Assembly: GCA_022827625.1 (NCBI GenBank) | Contig: JAJEIE010000033.1 | Location: 186,001-250,000 of the forward strand | Reading direction: 5' to 3' | Length of the DNA stretch: 64,000 bases | Source: Candidatus Poribacteria bacterium | GTDB lineage: Bacteria > Poribacteria > WGA-4E > WGA-3G | Notes under the pieces: model-generated | The model's database searches: none | Told to the model about the DNA's origin: nothing | The model's input: the letters and a program-made list of their open reading frames with translations, nothing else | Position numbers and translations under genes: made by a program | Part shown: piece by piece, positions 51,160 through 59,587 of the stretch | Position numbering within the stretch: the stretch's first letter is position 1 | How the letters are laid out: the number at the start of each line of letters is the position of its first letter

Positions 51160-53517
51160 CTACTTGGGCGGTAGTAGTGCTCTAAAAACTCTGGGTGATC
51201 TCTTTTTTATTTTTTCTAACTGCCTATTTATGACTTTCCTCATTTCTTTGTCATCTTCTATAATAGTCATTAGTAATAATATTCTTGCTTGTTCTGCATC
51301 GGAAAAACTGGCTAATCCATCAAGAATCGCGTCCATATTTTGTCTCATCTCGTCTGGTTTCAGGAAACGACGGATTGACCAAAGCAAGGCAACTGCCATA
51401 TAGATATCATCATTAGATTTTGAATTAGTCAATTGCCCCAGATAATTCTTTATCTGCTGTTCCAAAAAACCACTGTTGAAGGAGAGATCGGTTAAAGCAA
51501 ACACTATAAAGTCCCCGGCAATGCTAGGGATGTTAGGATCTAGAGAAGTTATTCGTTCACGAACTCTCGGGGCGTAACTAATAGCCCTTTGAATACCGTA
51601 GGTACGTTGTTGAATTGGCGAGTGCCATCCGGCTTGCAATAGTCGACCACTAAGAAGTTTAAAAGAATCCCCTATTGGCATATTGTTTTCATATGAGTAA
51701 ATGCTTTCTAATAGATCTTGGCCGATTTGTCGCAGCAGACCGATATAGAAAAATGCTACTTCGCTCCAGCGACTGTCAAAATATGTATTCACGATTAAAT
51801 CATTTAGATTATCAAGTTCTCCTCTGTTTTCATAAAGATAGAATGCCGCAAAGTAATCCAAAAAAGCTCTGTGCTTGAAGGTCACTACTTCTCGCTGGTC
51901 TAGGATACCGGCTCTTTTTATTTCTTGTACAAAATTTTTGAGATCTCTTGTAGTAAATCCATATCGTTCTGCATAGAAATCAAGAAATCGTTCAAAGTCC
52001 TCGCTAGATATCTCTAACCTGTTTTTCACCCGAAATTCACTATAAGCAAGGGCACCAAGAAAACTTTTTTTGATGTGGTACTCGAATAAAACTTCAACCC
52101 CTTTTTCTTTGTCCCATCTACCAAGAAGCAAATCGAAAAACCTATCATATAATTCAGTTACCGAGGCAGGAATTTCTTTATGTTCCTCAATCAACTCAAT
52201 AAGCAACATTAGAGAAAGTGGGACCAGAAGAATTTGAGCTTGTATTTTCTCCAGAGTTTCTTTCATAGTATCCAAAATTTTACTGTCGCTTATCAAATTA
52301 GAGAAAAGTTGGAATGCTTGCTTGAATTCAAAGGGCTTTAGTTCGTATTTCTTATATTTTTCTGGCAGTGTATTGATGATATCAATTTGCCTGCTTGCAA
52401 GGATATAAGAACAACTAAGTTCTTCTGAAAGTTCATCTAATTTATCAATAACAGAGCGTTGATTCGTGGATTCAATCTCATCTAATCCATCAATCATGAG
52501 GACATCTATTTTAAAACGGTCTTTGGTTTCTTTCGATTTAAAGTATTCTGTCAGAAAACTTTCTGTTGATTCTGATTCTAGCAAACTCCTTGCTGAAACA
52601 AAAACAGGAACAGATATCTTTCCTTCAAACCCTTCGGATTTCATCAATAACTGACTATGTGCCTTTTGGTACATTTCAATGGTTAATTTAGCCATTGCTC
52701 CCGTTTTACCTGTCCCCGGATCTCCCAATAAGACCAACTTTTTCACCTTTTTACAAAGTTCCACGAGTTCTGAGAAAGGCAGTTTTTTTCGCTTTCTCAG
52801 AACGATTCGGTTTTTGTTCAATCGTAAGGGGTTACTAAAGGGTCGAATTAAAGGATTGACAAAGTACTCGGACAAATTCTTACCTGAATTTATCAATCGA
52901 TGATTTATCTCTAATTCTTGGGTTTTCCTTTCCAGGAAATCAATAACTCTTCCTTCAAAAAAAATCTGAGGATAAAATTCGGTGAAGTTATCAATAAGCC
53001 AATTTATATCAAAGATCTTAATTTCCGTAGTGAGTTCCTTGGTCAATCTGGATCGTGCCTGTTTGCTAAATTCTCCTGCTAGCACAACAAAGACTTTGGA
53101 GATTGGTAGACTTTCAAGGATTAATTTCATTTCAGCAGGATGGGCTATAGTTTGTTGGATTTGGCTATCTATTTCGCGTAGTTTTCTTTCAGTTGACTTA
53201 GGTATAACTTCATCGACCCGTTCCTTTAAACCATCAACATCTCCAACTGTTGTGCCTCTTATATTCCCACATTTAACTATAACTCCGATAACCTCTTGGG
53301 TAAACTTATCAGATTTAACAATAACAAGATCTTTACCAAGCTCATATGGTCCATGGGTTATTTCGACCATGTAATCCGGTTCCATGGATAGGAACAATCT
53401 TTTTAAAAAATAATGTAAATCAGTTTCCCGATAATCCATGATGATTTGACGACGTAAGTCTTTCGATAGAGATTTTGCGTGATGTTTCAAATCCATTTTA
53501 GAGTCCTTTATTTGCAC
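51160..53517 (-). CDS. NACHT STAND NTPase with N-terminal Mrr-like domain
   Basis: The 785-residue protein has an N-terminal domain (residues about 30-190) with the Mrr/PD-(D/E)XK pattern ITHGPYELGKDLVIVKSD and VIGVIVKCGNIRGTTVGD. The Q/E-x-K position reads Ile-Val-Lys (80-82), so the nuclease site may be altered. The NACHT domain follows: Walker A GDPGTGKT at 264-271 and Walker B LMIDGLDEIES near 339-349. The C-terminal 400 residues are helical, possibly HEAT-like sensor repeats (EQARILLLMTII). The architecture matches bacterial NACHT/Avs-type antiviral STAND proteins, in which phage-protein sensing triggers an effector. Codon use is AT-richer than the neighbours, which suggests transfer. 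Confidence 0.85.
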   Translation of the reverse strand: MQIKDSKMDLKHHAKSLSKDLRRQIIMDYRETDLHYFLKRLFLSMEPDYMVEITHGPYELGKDLVIVKSDKFTQEVIGVIVKCGNIRGTTVGDVDGLKERVDEVIPKSTERKLREIDSQIQQTIAHPAEMKLILESLPISKVFVVLAGEFSKQARSRLTKELTTEIKIFDINWLIDNFTEFYPQIFFEGRVIDFLERKTQELEINHRLINSGKNLSEYFVNPLIRPFSNPLRLNKNRIVLRKRKKLPFSELVELCKKVKKLVLLGDPGTGKTGAMAKLTIEMYQKAHSQLLMKSEGFEGKISVPVFVSARSLLESESTESFLTEYFKSKETKDRFKIDVLMIDGLDEIESTNQRSVIDKLDELSEELSCSYILASRQIDIINTLPEKYKKYELKPFEFKQAFQLFSNLISDSKILDTMKETLEKIQAQILLVPLSLMLLIELIEEHKEIPASVTELYDRFFDLLLGRWDKEKGVEVLFEYHIKKSFLGALAYSEFRVKNRLEISSEDFERFLDFYAERYGFTTRDLKNFVQEIKRAGILDQREVVTFKHRAFLDYFAAFYLYENRGELDNLNDLIVNTYFDSRWSEVAFFYIGLLRQIGQDLLESIYSYENNMPIGDSFKLLSGRLLQAGWHSPIQQRTYGIQRAISYAPRVRERITSLDPNIPSIAGDFIVFALTDLSFNSGFLEQQIKNYLGQLTNSKSNDDIYMAVALLWSIRRFLKPDEMRQNMDAILDGLASFSDAEQARILLLMTIIEDDKEMRKVINRQLEKIKKRSPRVFRALLPPK

Positions 53518-53924
53518 GATATCTTATTTTTATATTTATATCATACTGTCTAAAACTTGAGAAGTCAAACAGAATTACCGCTTTCTGGTACATTTCACTC
53601 TTTTATGATGCCTATTGGTTTTTTCAGAACTGCCATGCAGTGTGATATTGCATTGTGATTGAGTTTTAGTATAGAGATATGATAGCAGATTCTGAAAGAT
53701 ACGTCAATGGAAATTTGCCAGATGTTGCCCCTCAAAACTGGGGACATAACAATACAACGAACTATGAAAAATTCGCGTAATCCGTGTAATCTAATAAATT
53801 CTCGATTTAGACAAACATCGGTGTGATTACAAAACCGAACCTACTATATCTGCGGGTGCGCTTCGGGGCAGTTTGGAACCTTGCTCGTTTTCAAAGCCTC
53901 ATAAGGGCGGCACTTATGGAGAAA
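53518..53924. other. Gene-free stretch between the defence island and hemW
   Basis: No open frame with a plausible start and family likeness is visible. There is a short palindrome CATAAG-GGCGGCA-CTTATG near 53900. The word ATGATAGCAGATTCTG... ATACGTCAATGG here is echoed by GATAACAGGTTTTGCAAGATACGTCAA at about 50880-50907. Confidence 0.5.
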
Positions 53925-55061
53925 TTACATCAATTCGACAAAGATCTCGTTTGCCAAAAGAAGTCCGCGATCGGTGAGCCGGAGATGTGTATCGGTCTGT
54001 TCTAACAGGTGTAGATCGATCCATTTGCTGAGAGTTTTCGCGAAAGTATCGTCAATTCCTTCACCAAAACGGTGCTGATAGGTCTCAAGAGAAATGCCTT
54101 CTCGCTTGCGGAGTGCAAGCATAAGCGTTTCTGCCTTTTCAGCATGTCCTGTTAGGTTTTCGGTACCGGCGATCGGTTTGTTGCGTTTGGAGAGTGTTTT
54201 GATGTAAGGGGCGATGCCTCGGATGTTGGTATAACGTACGCCGTTGATATATCCGCATGCGCCTGCACCGAGTCCGATACATGGCTGGTTATTCCAATAG
54301 ACGAGATTGTGTTTGGCAAAGTGGTTGGGTTTGGCGAAGTTACAGATTTCGTAGTGCGTGTATCCGTGGGCGGTCAATGTATCTATCGTGTATTGAAACA
54401 TATCGGCTTCGGTGTCCTCGGAGGGCAGATTGAGTTTACCGGTTTGCCACTGCTCATAAAATGGGGTTTCCTCTTCCATCACGAGGTTATAGGCTGAAAT
54501 ATGTTCGGGTTTGAGTGAGATGACTTCGTTTAAAGTGTGATGCCACGCTTCTATTTCTTGGTCGGGGAGCGCGAAGATGAGGTCGATGTTGATGTTCTTG
54601 AAACCGTGTTCACGTGCGACTTGATAACTTTCCAGAAACTCTGAGACGGTGTGAATTCTACCCAACTGCTGCAATGTCTCGTCTTGCATTGCTTGTAGAC
54701 CGAAGCTGAGTCGATTGACCCCGTTTTCGCGCATGACGTTCAATTTTTCAGCATCAACGGTTCCGGGGTTACACTCAACAGTGATTTCAGCGTTGGGGGT
54801 TATGCTGAAATTCTGGTGTATATCGGCGAATAGTTGTGCCAAAGTGTTTGCAGAGAGAATAGAGGGTGTGCCGCCACCGATGAAAATCGTTTGTAGCGCG
54901 TCGGCTTCTGGTGCGTAGAGTTCCATCTCTGTGCGGAGTGCTTGTAGATATGCTTTCGCCTGTTCCTTATGGAAAGTATATGTATTGAAGGCGCAGTAAT
55001 AGCACTTCGTGGCGCAAAATGGGATGTGGATGTAGATGGAAGATGCGGCTTTATTCTTCAA
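53925..55061 (-). CDS. hemW: Radical SAM protein HemW (coproporphyrinogen III oxidase-like)
   Basis: The 378-residue protein starts SSIYIHIPFCATKCYYCAFN with the radical-SAM CxxxCxxC cluster site. It has IFIGGGTPSIL, ITVECNPGTVD, NRLSFGLQAMQDETLQQLGR, ISAYNLVMEEETPFY and YEICNFAKPNHFAKHNLVYW. HemW is now regarded as a heme chaperone rather than an oxygen-independent HemN, and the extra HemN N-terminal residues are absent here. The C-terminal winged-helix-like part is present. Its start overlaps the stop of the upstream dehydrogenase gene by eleven bases. Confidence 0.92.
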   Translation of the reverse strand: MKNKAASSIYIHIPFCATKCYYCAFNTYTFHKEQAKAYLQALRTEMELYAPEADALQTIFIGGGTPSILSANTLAQLFADIHQNFSITPNAEITVECNPGTVDAEKLNVMRENGVNRLSFGLQAMQDETLQQLGRIHTVSEFLESYQVAREHGFKNINIDLIFALPDQEIEAWHHTLNEVISLKPEHISAYNLVMEEETPFYEQWQTGKLNLPSEDTEADMFQYTIDTLTAHGYTHYEICNFAKPNHFAKHNLVYWNNQPCIGLGAGACGYINGVRYTNIRGIAPYIKTLSKRNKPIAGTENLTGHAEKAETLMLALRKREGISLETYQHRFGEGIDDTFAKTLSKWIDLHLLEQTDTHLRLTDRGLLLANEIFVELM

Positions 55062-56154
55062 ATTCTAATCCGACTCGGATCGCTTCCCCACTGTCCGCGT
55101 AAGAAAACGCTTCGTTGATGTCACTAAACGGGAAGGTATCGGAGATGATTTTGTGGAACGGATACCTGTCGCGTGTACGGCAGAGGAAGTCGAGAGCACG
55201 CGGGATAACCCACGGTTCATAGACAATCACGCCACGAATCGCTTTACTACAGCGGACGATGTTGCCCGGGTCAATCTCTGTCGGGAATCCGAGATTAATA
55301 TTGCCGATCCAGAGGTAGCGTCCACCCCATCGTAGCATATCTATCCCTTCAGCGAGCACACGCGGGGATCCTACGAACTCTGCGACTAAATCTGCGCCAA
55401 TACCACCCGTCTGGTCAAGGACGAACTCGACGCGTGATTTCATATCAATCTCATCAACATTGAGTGTTTCGTCGGCACCAAACTCCCGTGCGAGTGCGAG
55501 GCGTGCGGGTAGACGGTCGAGAACGATAATCTTCCCAGCACCCATCTCTTTTGCGACAGCAGTGGCGTAAAGTCCGAGTCCACCGGCACCTTGGATGACG
55601 ACAGTATCGCCAAGCGTGATGCCAATCTGATTGAGACCGTAAATAACCTCAGACAAGGCACAGTTGATTGGGGACACGAGTGCGTCTGAGAGTTCATCGG
55701 GGACTTTGAAAACCCAATGCCCGCGTTTCATATAGTAGTATTCGCCATAAGCACCGTGGAAATGCGGGGGTTGTTCGCTGGAGACACCGAGCCAATCTCT
55801 ATAGCGGTCTGGACATCCGGGTTTCCCGTTGAGACACATCCAGCAGCGTTGGCACGGCTTGTAATAGGAGTAAGCGATGCGGTCGCCTTCGGTTAAGGGT
55901 TGTCCGATGCTATCCGTTGTGATGTTGCGTCCCATGGCTTCAATCGTGCCAATCATCTCGTGGCCGAGGACTTGCGGGATACCGCTCTCAATTTTGGGTC
56001 CGTGTCCGCGCCAAAAGTGTAGGTCGGAACCACAAATATTCGCCATACGGATTCGGACGAGCATATCGTCCGCCGTGACGGATGGAATCGGATATTCACG
56101 AAACTCCATGGGTGTTTGCGCTTGTGTAAAAACAGCAACTTTTCCAGTTTTCAT
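55051..56154 (-). CDS. Zinc-dependent medium-chain dehydrogenase
   Basis: The 367-residue MDR-family protein shows ANICGSDLHFWRGHGP with the catalytic-zinc Cys and VLGHEMIGTIEAMG with the His-Glu. The structural-zinc loop is CQRCWMCLNGKPGC with the four-cysteine pattern, and the Rossmann motif is VIQGAGGLGLYATAVAKEMG. DRLPARLALAREFGADETL follows. The enzyme oxidises an alcohol or polyol, as threonine or sorbitol dehydrogenases do; the substrate is unknown. The gene overlaps hemW by eleven bases. A family G repeat lies directly upstream. Confidence 0.92.
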   Translation of the reverse strand: MKTGKVAVFTQAQTPMEFREYPIPSVTADDMLVRIRMANICGSDLHFWRGHGPKIESGIPQVLGHEMIGTIEAMGRNITTDSIGQPLTEGDRIAYSYYKPCQRCWMCLNGKPGCPDRYRDWLGVSSEQPPHFHGAYGEYYYMKRGHWVFKVPDELSDALVSPINCALSEVIYGLNQIGITLGDTVVIQGAGGLGLYATAVAKEMGAGKIIVLDRLPARLALAREFGADETLNVDEIDMKSRVEFVLDQTGGIGADLVAEFVGSPRVLAEGIDMLRWGGRYLWIGNINLGFPTEIDPGNIVRCSKAIRGVIVYEPWVIPRALDFLCRTRDRYPFHKIISDTFPFSDINEAFSYADSGEAIRVGLEFEE

Positions 56155-56159
56155 ATTTT

Positions 56160-56240
56160 TAATTATTAAATCTGGTCACCGCTCCACTTCGTTTCGCGGT
56201 GGTTTCTGGTTAATGTTGGCCGTCTCTGGGTTATGAACAT
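56160..56240. repeat. REP-like repeat, family G
   Basis: AAATCTGGTCACCGCTCCAC and TTTCGCGGTGGTTTCTGGTT, ending in CTCTGGGTTATGAAC. Partner of the copy at 25048. Confidence 0.75.
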
Positions 56241-56499
56241 TTTTTTATGTCTCTAAATAGCAAAATATTTGATAATTTCGTTAAAAACCTCACCAGCGAA
56301 ATTCAGCAGGGACGGCAAAAATTGTTCAACTCATCGTGTGAAGTTTTTCCGCTATAACTAAACAGCAACGACCCGTTGTTGCCCCTCTCTATCTTCTGAA
56401 GGAATGATGCGAATCTCAACATCCCGGTTCAGTCTCTCATGATCCATGATATATCATAGCCAAATAAATGTGATCTGTCAAGAATCTCGGTGCCAGAGC

Positions 56500-56612
56500 C
56501 ATTCAATTGTCGGTGTTTGAACATTTTCGCTGCGGAAACATCGCGAGCACAGCTCGCTCCTACAAAAGAGAGTCGGGATTTGGAAATCCCTCCTACAGAA
56601 GAATTGAATGTC
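56500..56612. repeat. Repeat families A and B side by side
   Basis: CCATTCAATTGTCGGTGTTTG, then ATCGCGAGCACAGCTCGCTC followed by CTAC, then GTCGGGATTTGGAAATCCC followed by TCCTACAGAAG. No gene in 56155-56659. Confidence 0.9.
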
Positions 56613-56659
56613 TCTGATCTCGGTGCCTACAAGGCTCAATCATAATTAACGCCGACTCC

Positions 56660-57058
56660 TTAATACTCATCAAAGTTGACGACTTTCCATTGTCCATTAA
56701 TCTCTTCAGTGTTAATAACAATGTTTCGCGTGTGCGTTGTTGTTCCGCCTCGGCTTTTGATGGTCAGTCTATAGTTGAATAACGCGGTCGTTGCTTCTTC
56801 TTCTTTACCCATGAGTTTATATTCCATCTTTGGCATTTCGTCGACCTGTTCCCCGGGTTCCCGGACTTCGCGCACGCGTGCGATTTCGGCTTCCAGTTTT
56901 TCCGCAGCAAGCCCGTGGCTGAGTTTCAGTGCGGCTTCTTGATTGGCGTGCTGGTAATAGTTGTAGATGAAATCTTCGCTGACAGCACGCGGGTTATTTC
57001 TCGTTGAACACGCCAATATTAGCAACATGGGTACGAGAAGATATGATCGGGGTATCAT
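56660..57058 (-). CDS. Small lipoprotein, DUF4878-like
   Basis: The 132-residue protein has a lipoprotein signal (MIPRSYLLVPMLLILACSTR) with the lipobox Leu-Ile-Leu-Ala-Cys, so it is anchored to a membrane outside the cytoplasm. The rest, SEDFIYNYYQHANQEAALKL and FNYRLTIKSRG ending NGQWKVVNFDEY, resembles the cystatin/NTF2-like DUF4878 or similar small domain. Its ATG overlaps the stop of the upstream glycosidase gene (ATGA), making a three-gene coupled operon with threonine synthase first. Confidence 0.75.
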   Translation of the reverse strand: MIPRSYLLVPMLLILACSTRNNPRAVSEDFIYNYYQHANQEAALKLSHGLAAEKLEAEIARVREVREPGEQVDEMPKMEYKLMGKEEEATTALFNYRLTIKSRGGTTTHTRNIVINTEEINGQWKVVNFDEY

Positions 57059-58383
57059 CGTGATTGTTTGTCTCTGGAACGAATCATCGCAATATTGAAG
57101 ATACGGCGTTCATAGCCGTGCGCGGGGCTGTTCGCGACGCGTCCTAATGCCCATAGTGTTGAGGAGCTTCCACCGTCGAAATTGATGGCGTGTTTGATGC
57201 CGAGTTCACTGAAGAACGTTCCCATTTCGTAGAGCGTCATCCCCATGCTGTAGCCGGGCTGTCTACCATCAACGGTGATAAGGAAAAGTTTTTCGTCGTT
57301 AAACCCTAATGCGCTGCGTGGGTGTCGGGAGGCACCGTTACGATGCCGATAGGCAGTCCCACCTCTTGACTTCCCAAACGCGATGAGTTCAGGTTCAACC
57401 TTACCGTTTCGGACAAGCCGTAGGTTTCCACCGACTCCCTGCTGAACGCTTTGCCATTTTTTGGGGGTAAGGGCAATTTCCAGTGTACCTGCCGTAGATT
57501 TTCTGATTTGGTCTTCCCAGTCGCGCCCTAAATGGGGTTCAATCGCAAGAACGACACCATCAGCCGGAATGGTGCTATTGCCGCGCCGATTCACAGCGGT
57601 GACCACGAATCTGCTTTTATATTTTCCAGTAAGCGGAAGTTTAATTTGTCTGAGCGTGAACTCGTAGCAGCGACGCGTCAAAGTTCTTTTCCCAAAGCGT
57701 GGTGTAAAAAGTACGACAGGGCACACCGAATCGCAAATCTGATTAACCGCATTAATTTGGAGTGTATCGGCGGTTCCATTCTCCATACGAAGTTTACCGT
57801 TTAACTGCACTCTATCCAAAAGAAATTCGCCATCCGGCGTTACACCGAAACTCGTTTCACCCCATGGAGATGGGGGCGAATACCCCCATCTATCAAGAGC
57901 AATCGGAATGCTGACGAGTTCACCGTTTTGGATATGCAGATTAAAGATCATACCGCCACGTCCGCGGTTGTCCTCTCGGATACCGAAACTCCCGTTGACC
58001 CCCGCTAAAGGAGTTACGTCTCTCCTGATGAGTCGTCTTGTGGCACTGCTAATCGTTTCGCGTTCTAAGATTTGGTCGTTAGCGAGTTCAATATCGAATT
58101 GTAGATTTTCGGCACTGCGATCCATCTCTGCAACGTAGACCGCTGCGCCCCCTGTCCACCAGTAACGCAGCAGTCGAAAACCTTCGTGCCACCGATCACT
58201 TTGGAGTTCATCGCGCCGTTTAACGGTGTCAGGGAGTGTTTCTTGATTTATACTCTTGGTAGCACCAATCCGAAAGAACGGTTGTTCGCGTGCGCGTAAC
58301 GCCCCAATCACTAAGATAAAAACAAGTATAAGGGCGCACACCGTAATTAGCCGGATGAAGTCAGGTCTGTTTTCTCTCATCAT
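57055..58383 (-). CDS. Phosphodiester glycosidase (NAGPA-domain) protein
   Basis: The 442-residue protein has one N-terminal transmembrane or signal segment (FIRLITVCALILVFILVIGA). A phosphodiester glycosidase/NAGPA domain follows: PLAGVNGSFGI, GETSFGVTPDGEFLLDRVQL, LFLITVDGRQPGYSMGMTLY, LGIKHAINFDGGSSSTLWAL and ERRIFNIAMI. The family includes the mammalian uncovering enzyme and bacterial exopolysaccharide proteins (EpsI/YoaH-like). I infer removal of sugar phosphodiesters at the cell surface. It overlaps threonine synthase (58380-58383) and the lipoprotein (57055-57058) by four bases each. Confidence 0.88.
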   Translation of the reverse strand: MMRENRPDFIRLITVCALILVFILVIGALRAREQPFFRIGATKSINQETLPDTVKRRDELQSDRWHEGFRLLRYWWTGGAAVYVAEMDRSAENLQFDIELANDQILERETISSATRRLIRRDVTPLAGVNGSFGIREDNRGRGGMIFNLHIQNGELVSIPIALDRWGYSPPSPWGETSFGVTPDGEFLLDRVQLNGKLRMENGTADTLQINAVNQICDSVCPVVLFTPRFGKRTLTRRCYEFTLRQIKLPLTGKYKSRFVVTAVNRRGNSTIPADGVVLAIEPHLGRDWEDQIRKSTAGTLEIALTPKKWQSVQQGVGGNLRLVRNGKVEPELIAFGKSRGGTAYRHRNGASRHPRSALGFNDEKLFLITVDGRQPGYSMGMTLYEMGTFFSELGIKHAINFDGGSSSTLWALGRVANSPAHGYERRIFNIAMIRSRDKQSR

Positions 58384-59483
58384 TTGCTTGCCTTTAAGCC
58401 AATACCCGTAAGAATTGAGACTGTCAAATCGCCTGTTTGAATGATATTTGCCTGTTGGAACTTTTTATAAGCTTTGACAACGACAGCCGACGTGGGTTCG
58501 ACATAAATCCCTTTGGTAGCCAGTGTTTTTATTCCCGACTTGACATCTGAGTCGTCAACTGTCGTAAACGCTCCGTTTGTCGAGCGGAGTGCCTCCAAGA
58601 GGATATCGCCTCGGATAGGGAGTTCAGCGGTGATACCTTCAGCGAGTGTTTTTTCGGTTTGTATTGTCCTTGAAACAGACGCTGCATTTTCAACATAAGC
58701 GTTATAAATCGGGCAGCAGACATCGGGCTGAACACCGAGGAGTCGCGGGACGCTATCAATGATCCCTTGTGCCTGCAATTCACGGAATCCGATGTAGAGT
58801 CCGAGATAGATACTTCCGAATCCGACAGGACAGATAACATGTGTCGGTGGGTGCCCCCCAAGTTGTTCAACGATTTCATACGCGAGCGTCTTCGTGCCTT
58901 CTAAGAAAAACGGATGCCAATTGTGAGAGGCATAGCATGTCGTCTCCGCAGCAAGTTTCACGGCTTCCGTTGTTGCCATGCGGTTTCCTTCCACGAGTTT
59001 CAACTCGGCACCGTAAGCAGCAATCTGTCTTAATTTGCCTTTTGAAGTCGATGCTGGGCAGTAGATGGTGCATCGGATGCCTGCTCTTGCGCTGTATGCG
59101 GCGATCGCCGCACCCGCATTACCTGATGAATCCTCAACCACCGCCTCGACGCCGAGTGCCTTGAGATGCGTGAGTAGGACAGAGGCACCCCGATCTTTAT
59201 AGGAACCCGTCGGACAAAGATAGTCGAGTTTGAAGAGATGTTCAGGGGCATCCGTATCAAGCGGAACGAGGGGGGTCATACCTTCACCGAGCGTAACAAT
59301 CTCTGTCGCTGCATCAATCGGGAGTGCCTCGCGATACCGCCAAAGCGACATCGCCGTGGACTCGCGTGGGTTTGAGCAGGCATAAGCATCCGAAACTAAA
59401 TTGAGAGCATTTCCGCAGTCGCATTTATAGCGCAACGGTGAAATTTGATATGTGTTGTTGCACTTGCTACATTGATATTGCAT
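58380..59483 (-). CDS. thrC: Threonine synthase
   Basis: The 367-residue PLP enzyme has an N-terminal zinc-ribbon-like start (QCSKCNNTYQISPLRYKCDC), EGMTPLVPLD, the PLP lysine in CPTGSYKDRGASVLL, and DSSGNAGAAIAAYSARAGI. APASTSKGKL-like CPASTSKGKLRQIAAYGAEL, CPVGFGSIYLGLYIGF and GIYVEPTSAVVVKAY follow. It converts O-phosphohomoserine to threonine. It is the class with the Cys-rich N-terminal extension found in many deep-branching bacteria and archaea. Threonine-synthase-like or cysteate-synthase-like enzymes cannot be excluded. Confidence 0.88.
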   Translation of the reverse strand: MQYQCSKCNNTYQISPLRYKCDCGNALNLVSDAYACSNPRESTAMSLWRYREALPIDAATEIVTLGEGMTPLVPLDTDAPEHLFKLDYLCPTGSYKDRGASVLLTHLKALGVEAVVEDSSGNAGAAIAAYSARAGIRCTIYCPASTSKGKLRQIAAYGAELKLVEGNRMATTEAVKLAAETTCYASHNWHPFFLEGTKTLAYEIVEQLGGHPPTHVICPVGFGSIYLGLYIGFRELQAQGIIDSVPRLLGVQPDVCCPIYNAYVENAASVSRTIQTEKTLAEGITAELPIRGDILLEALRSTNGAFTTVDDSDVKSGIKTLATKGIYVEPTSAVVVKAYKKFQQANIIQTGDLTVSILTGIGLKASK

Positions 59484-59535
59484 TGTTTAATTGAGGATGG
59501 TCCATAAATCACTCGATTTGTTAGATAACCTGCAC

Positions 59536-59575
59536 GGGTCCGCAAACTAACAGTTTGCGGTACAAGAATGCCGCA
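59536..59575. repeat. REP-like palindrome, family D
   Basis: CCGCAAACTAACAGTTTGCGG followed by TACAAGAATG. Stem GCAAACT-AAC-AGTTTGC. Confidence 0.85.
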
Positions 59576-59587
59576 ATGTTGTCAATT

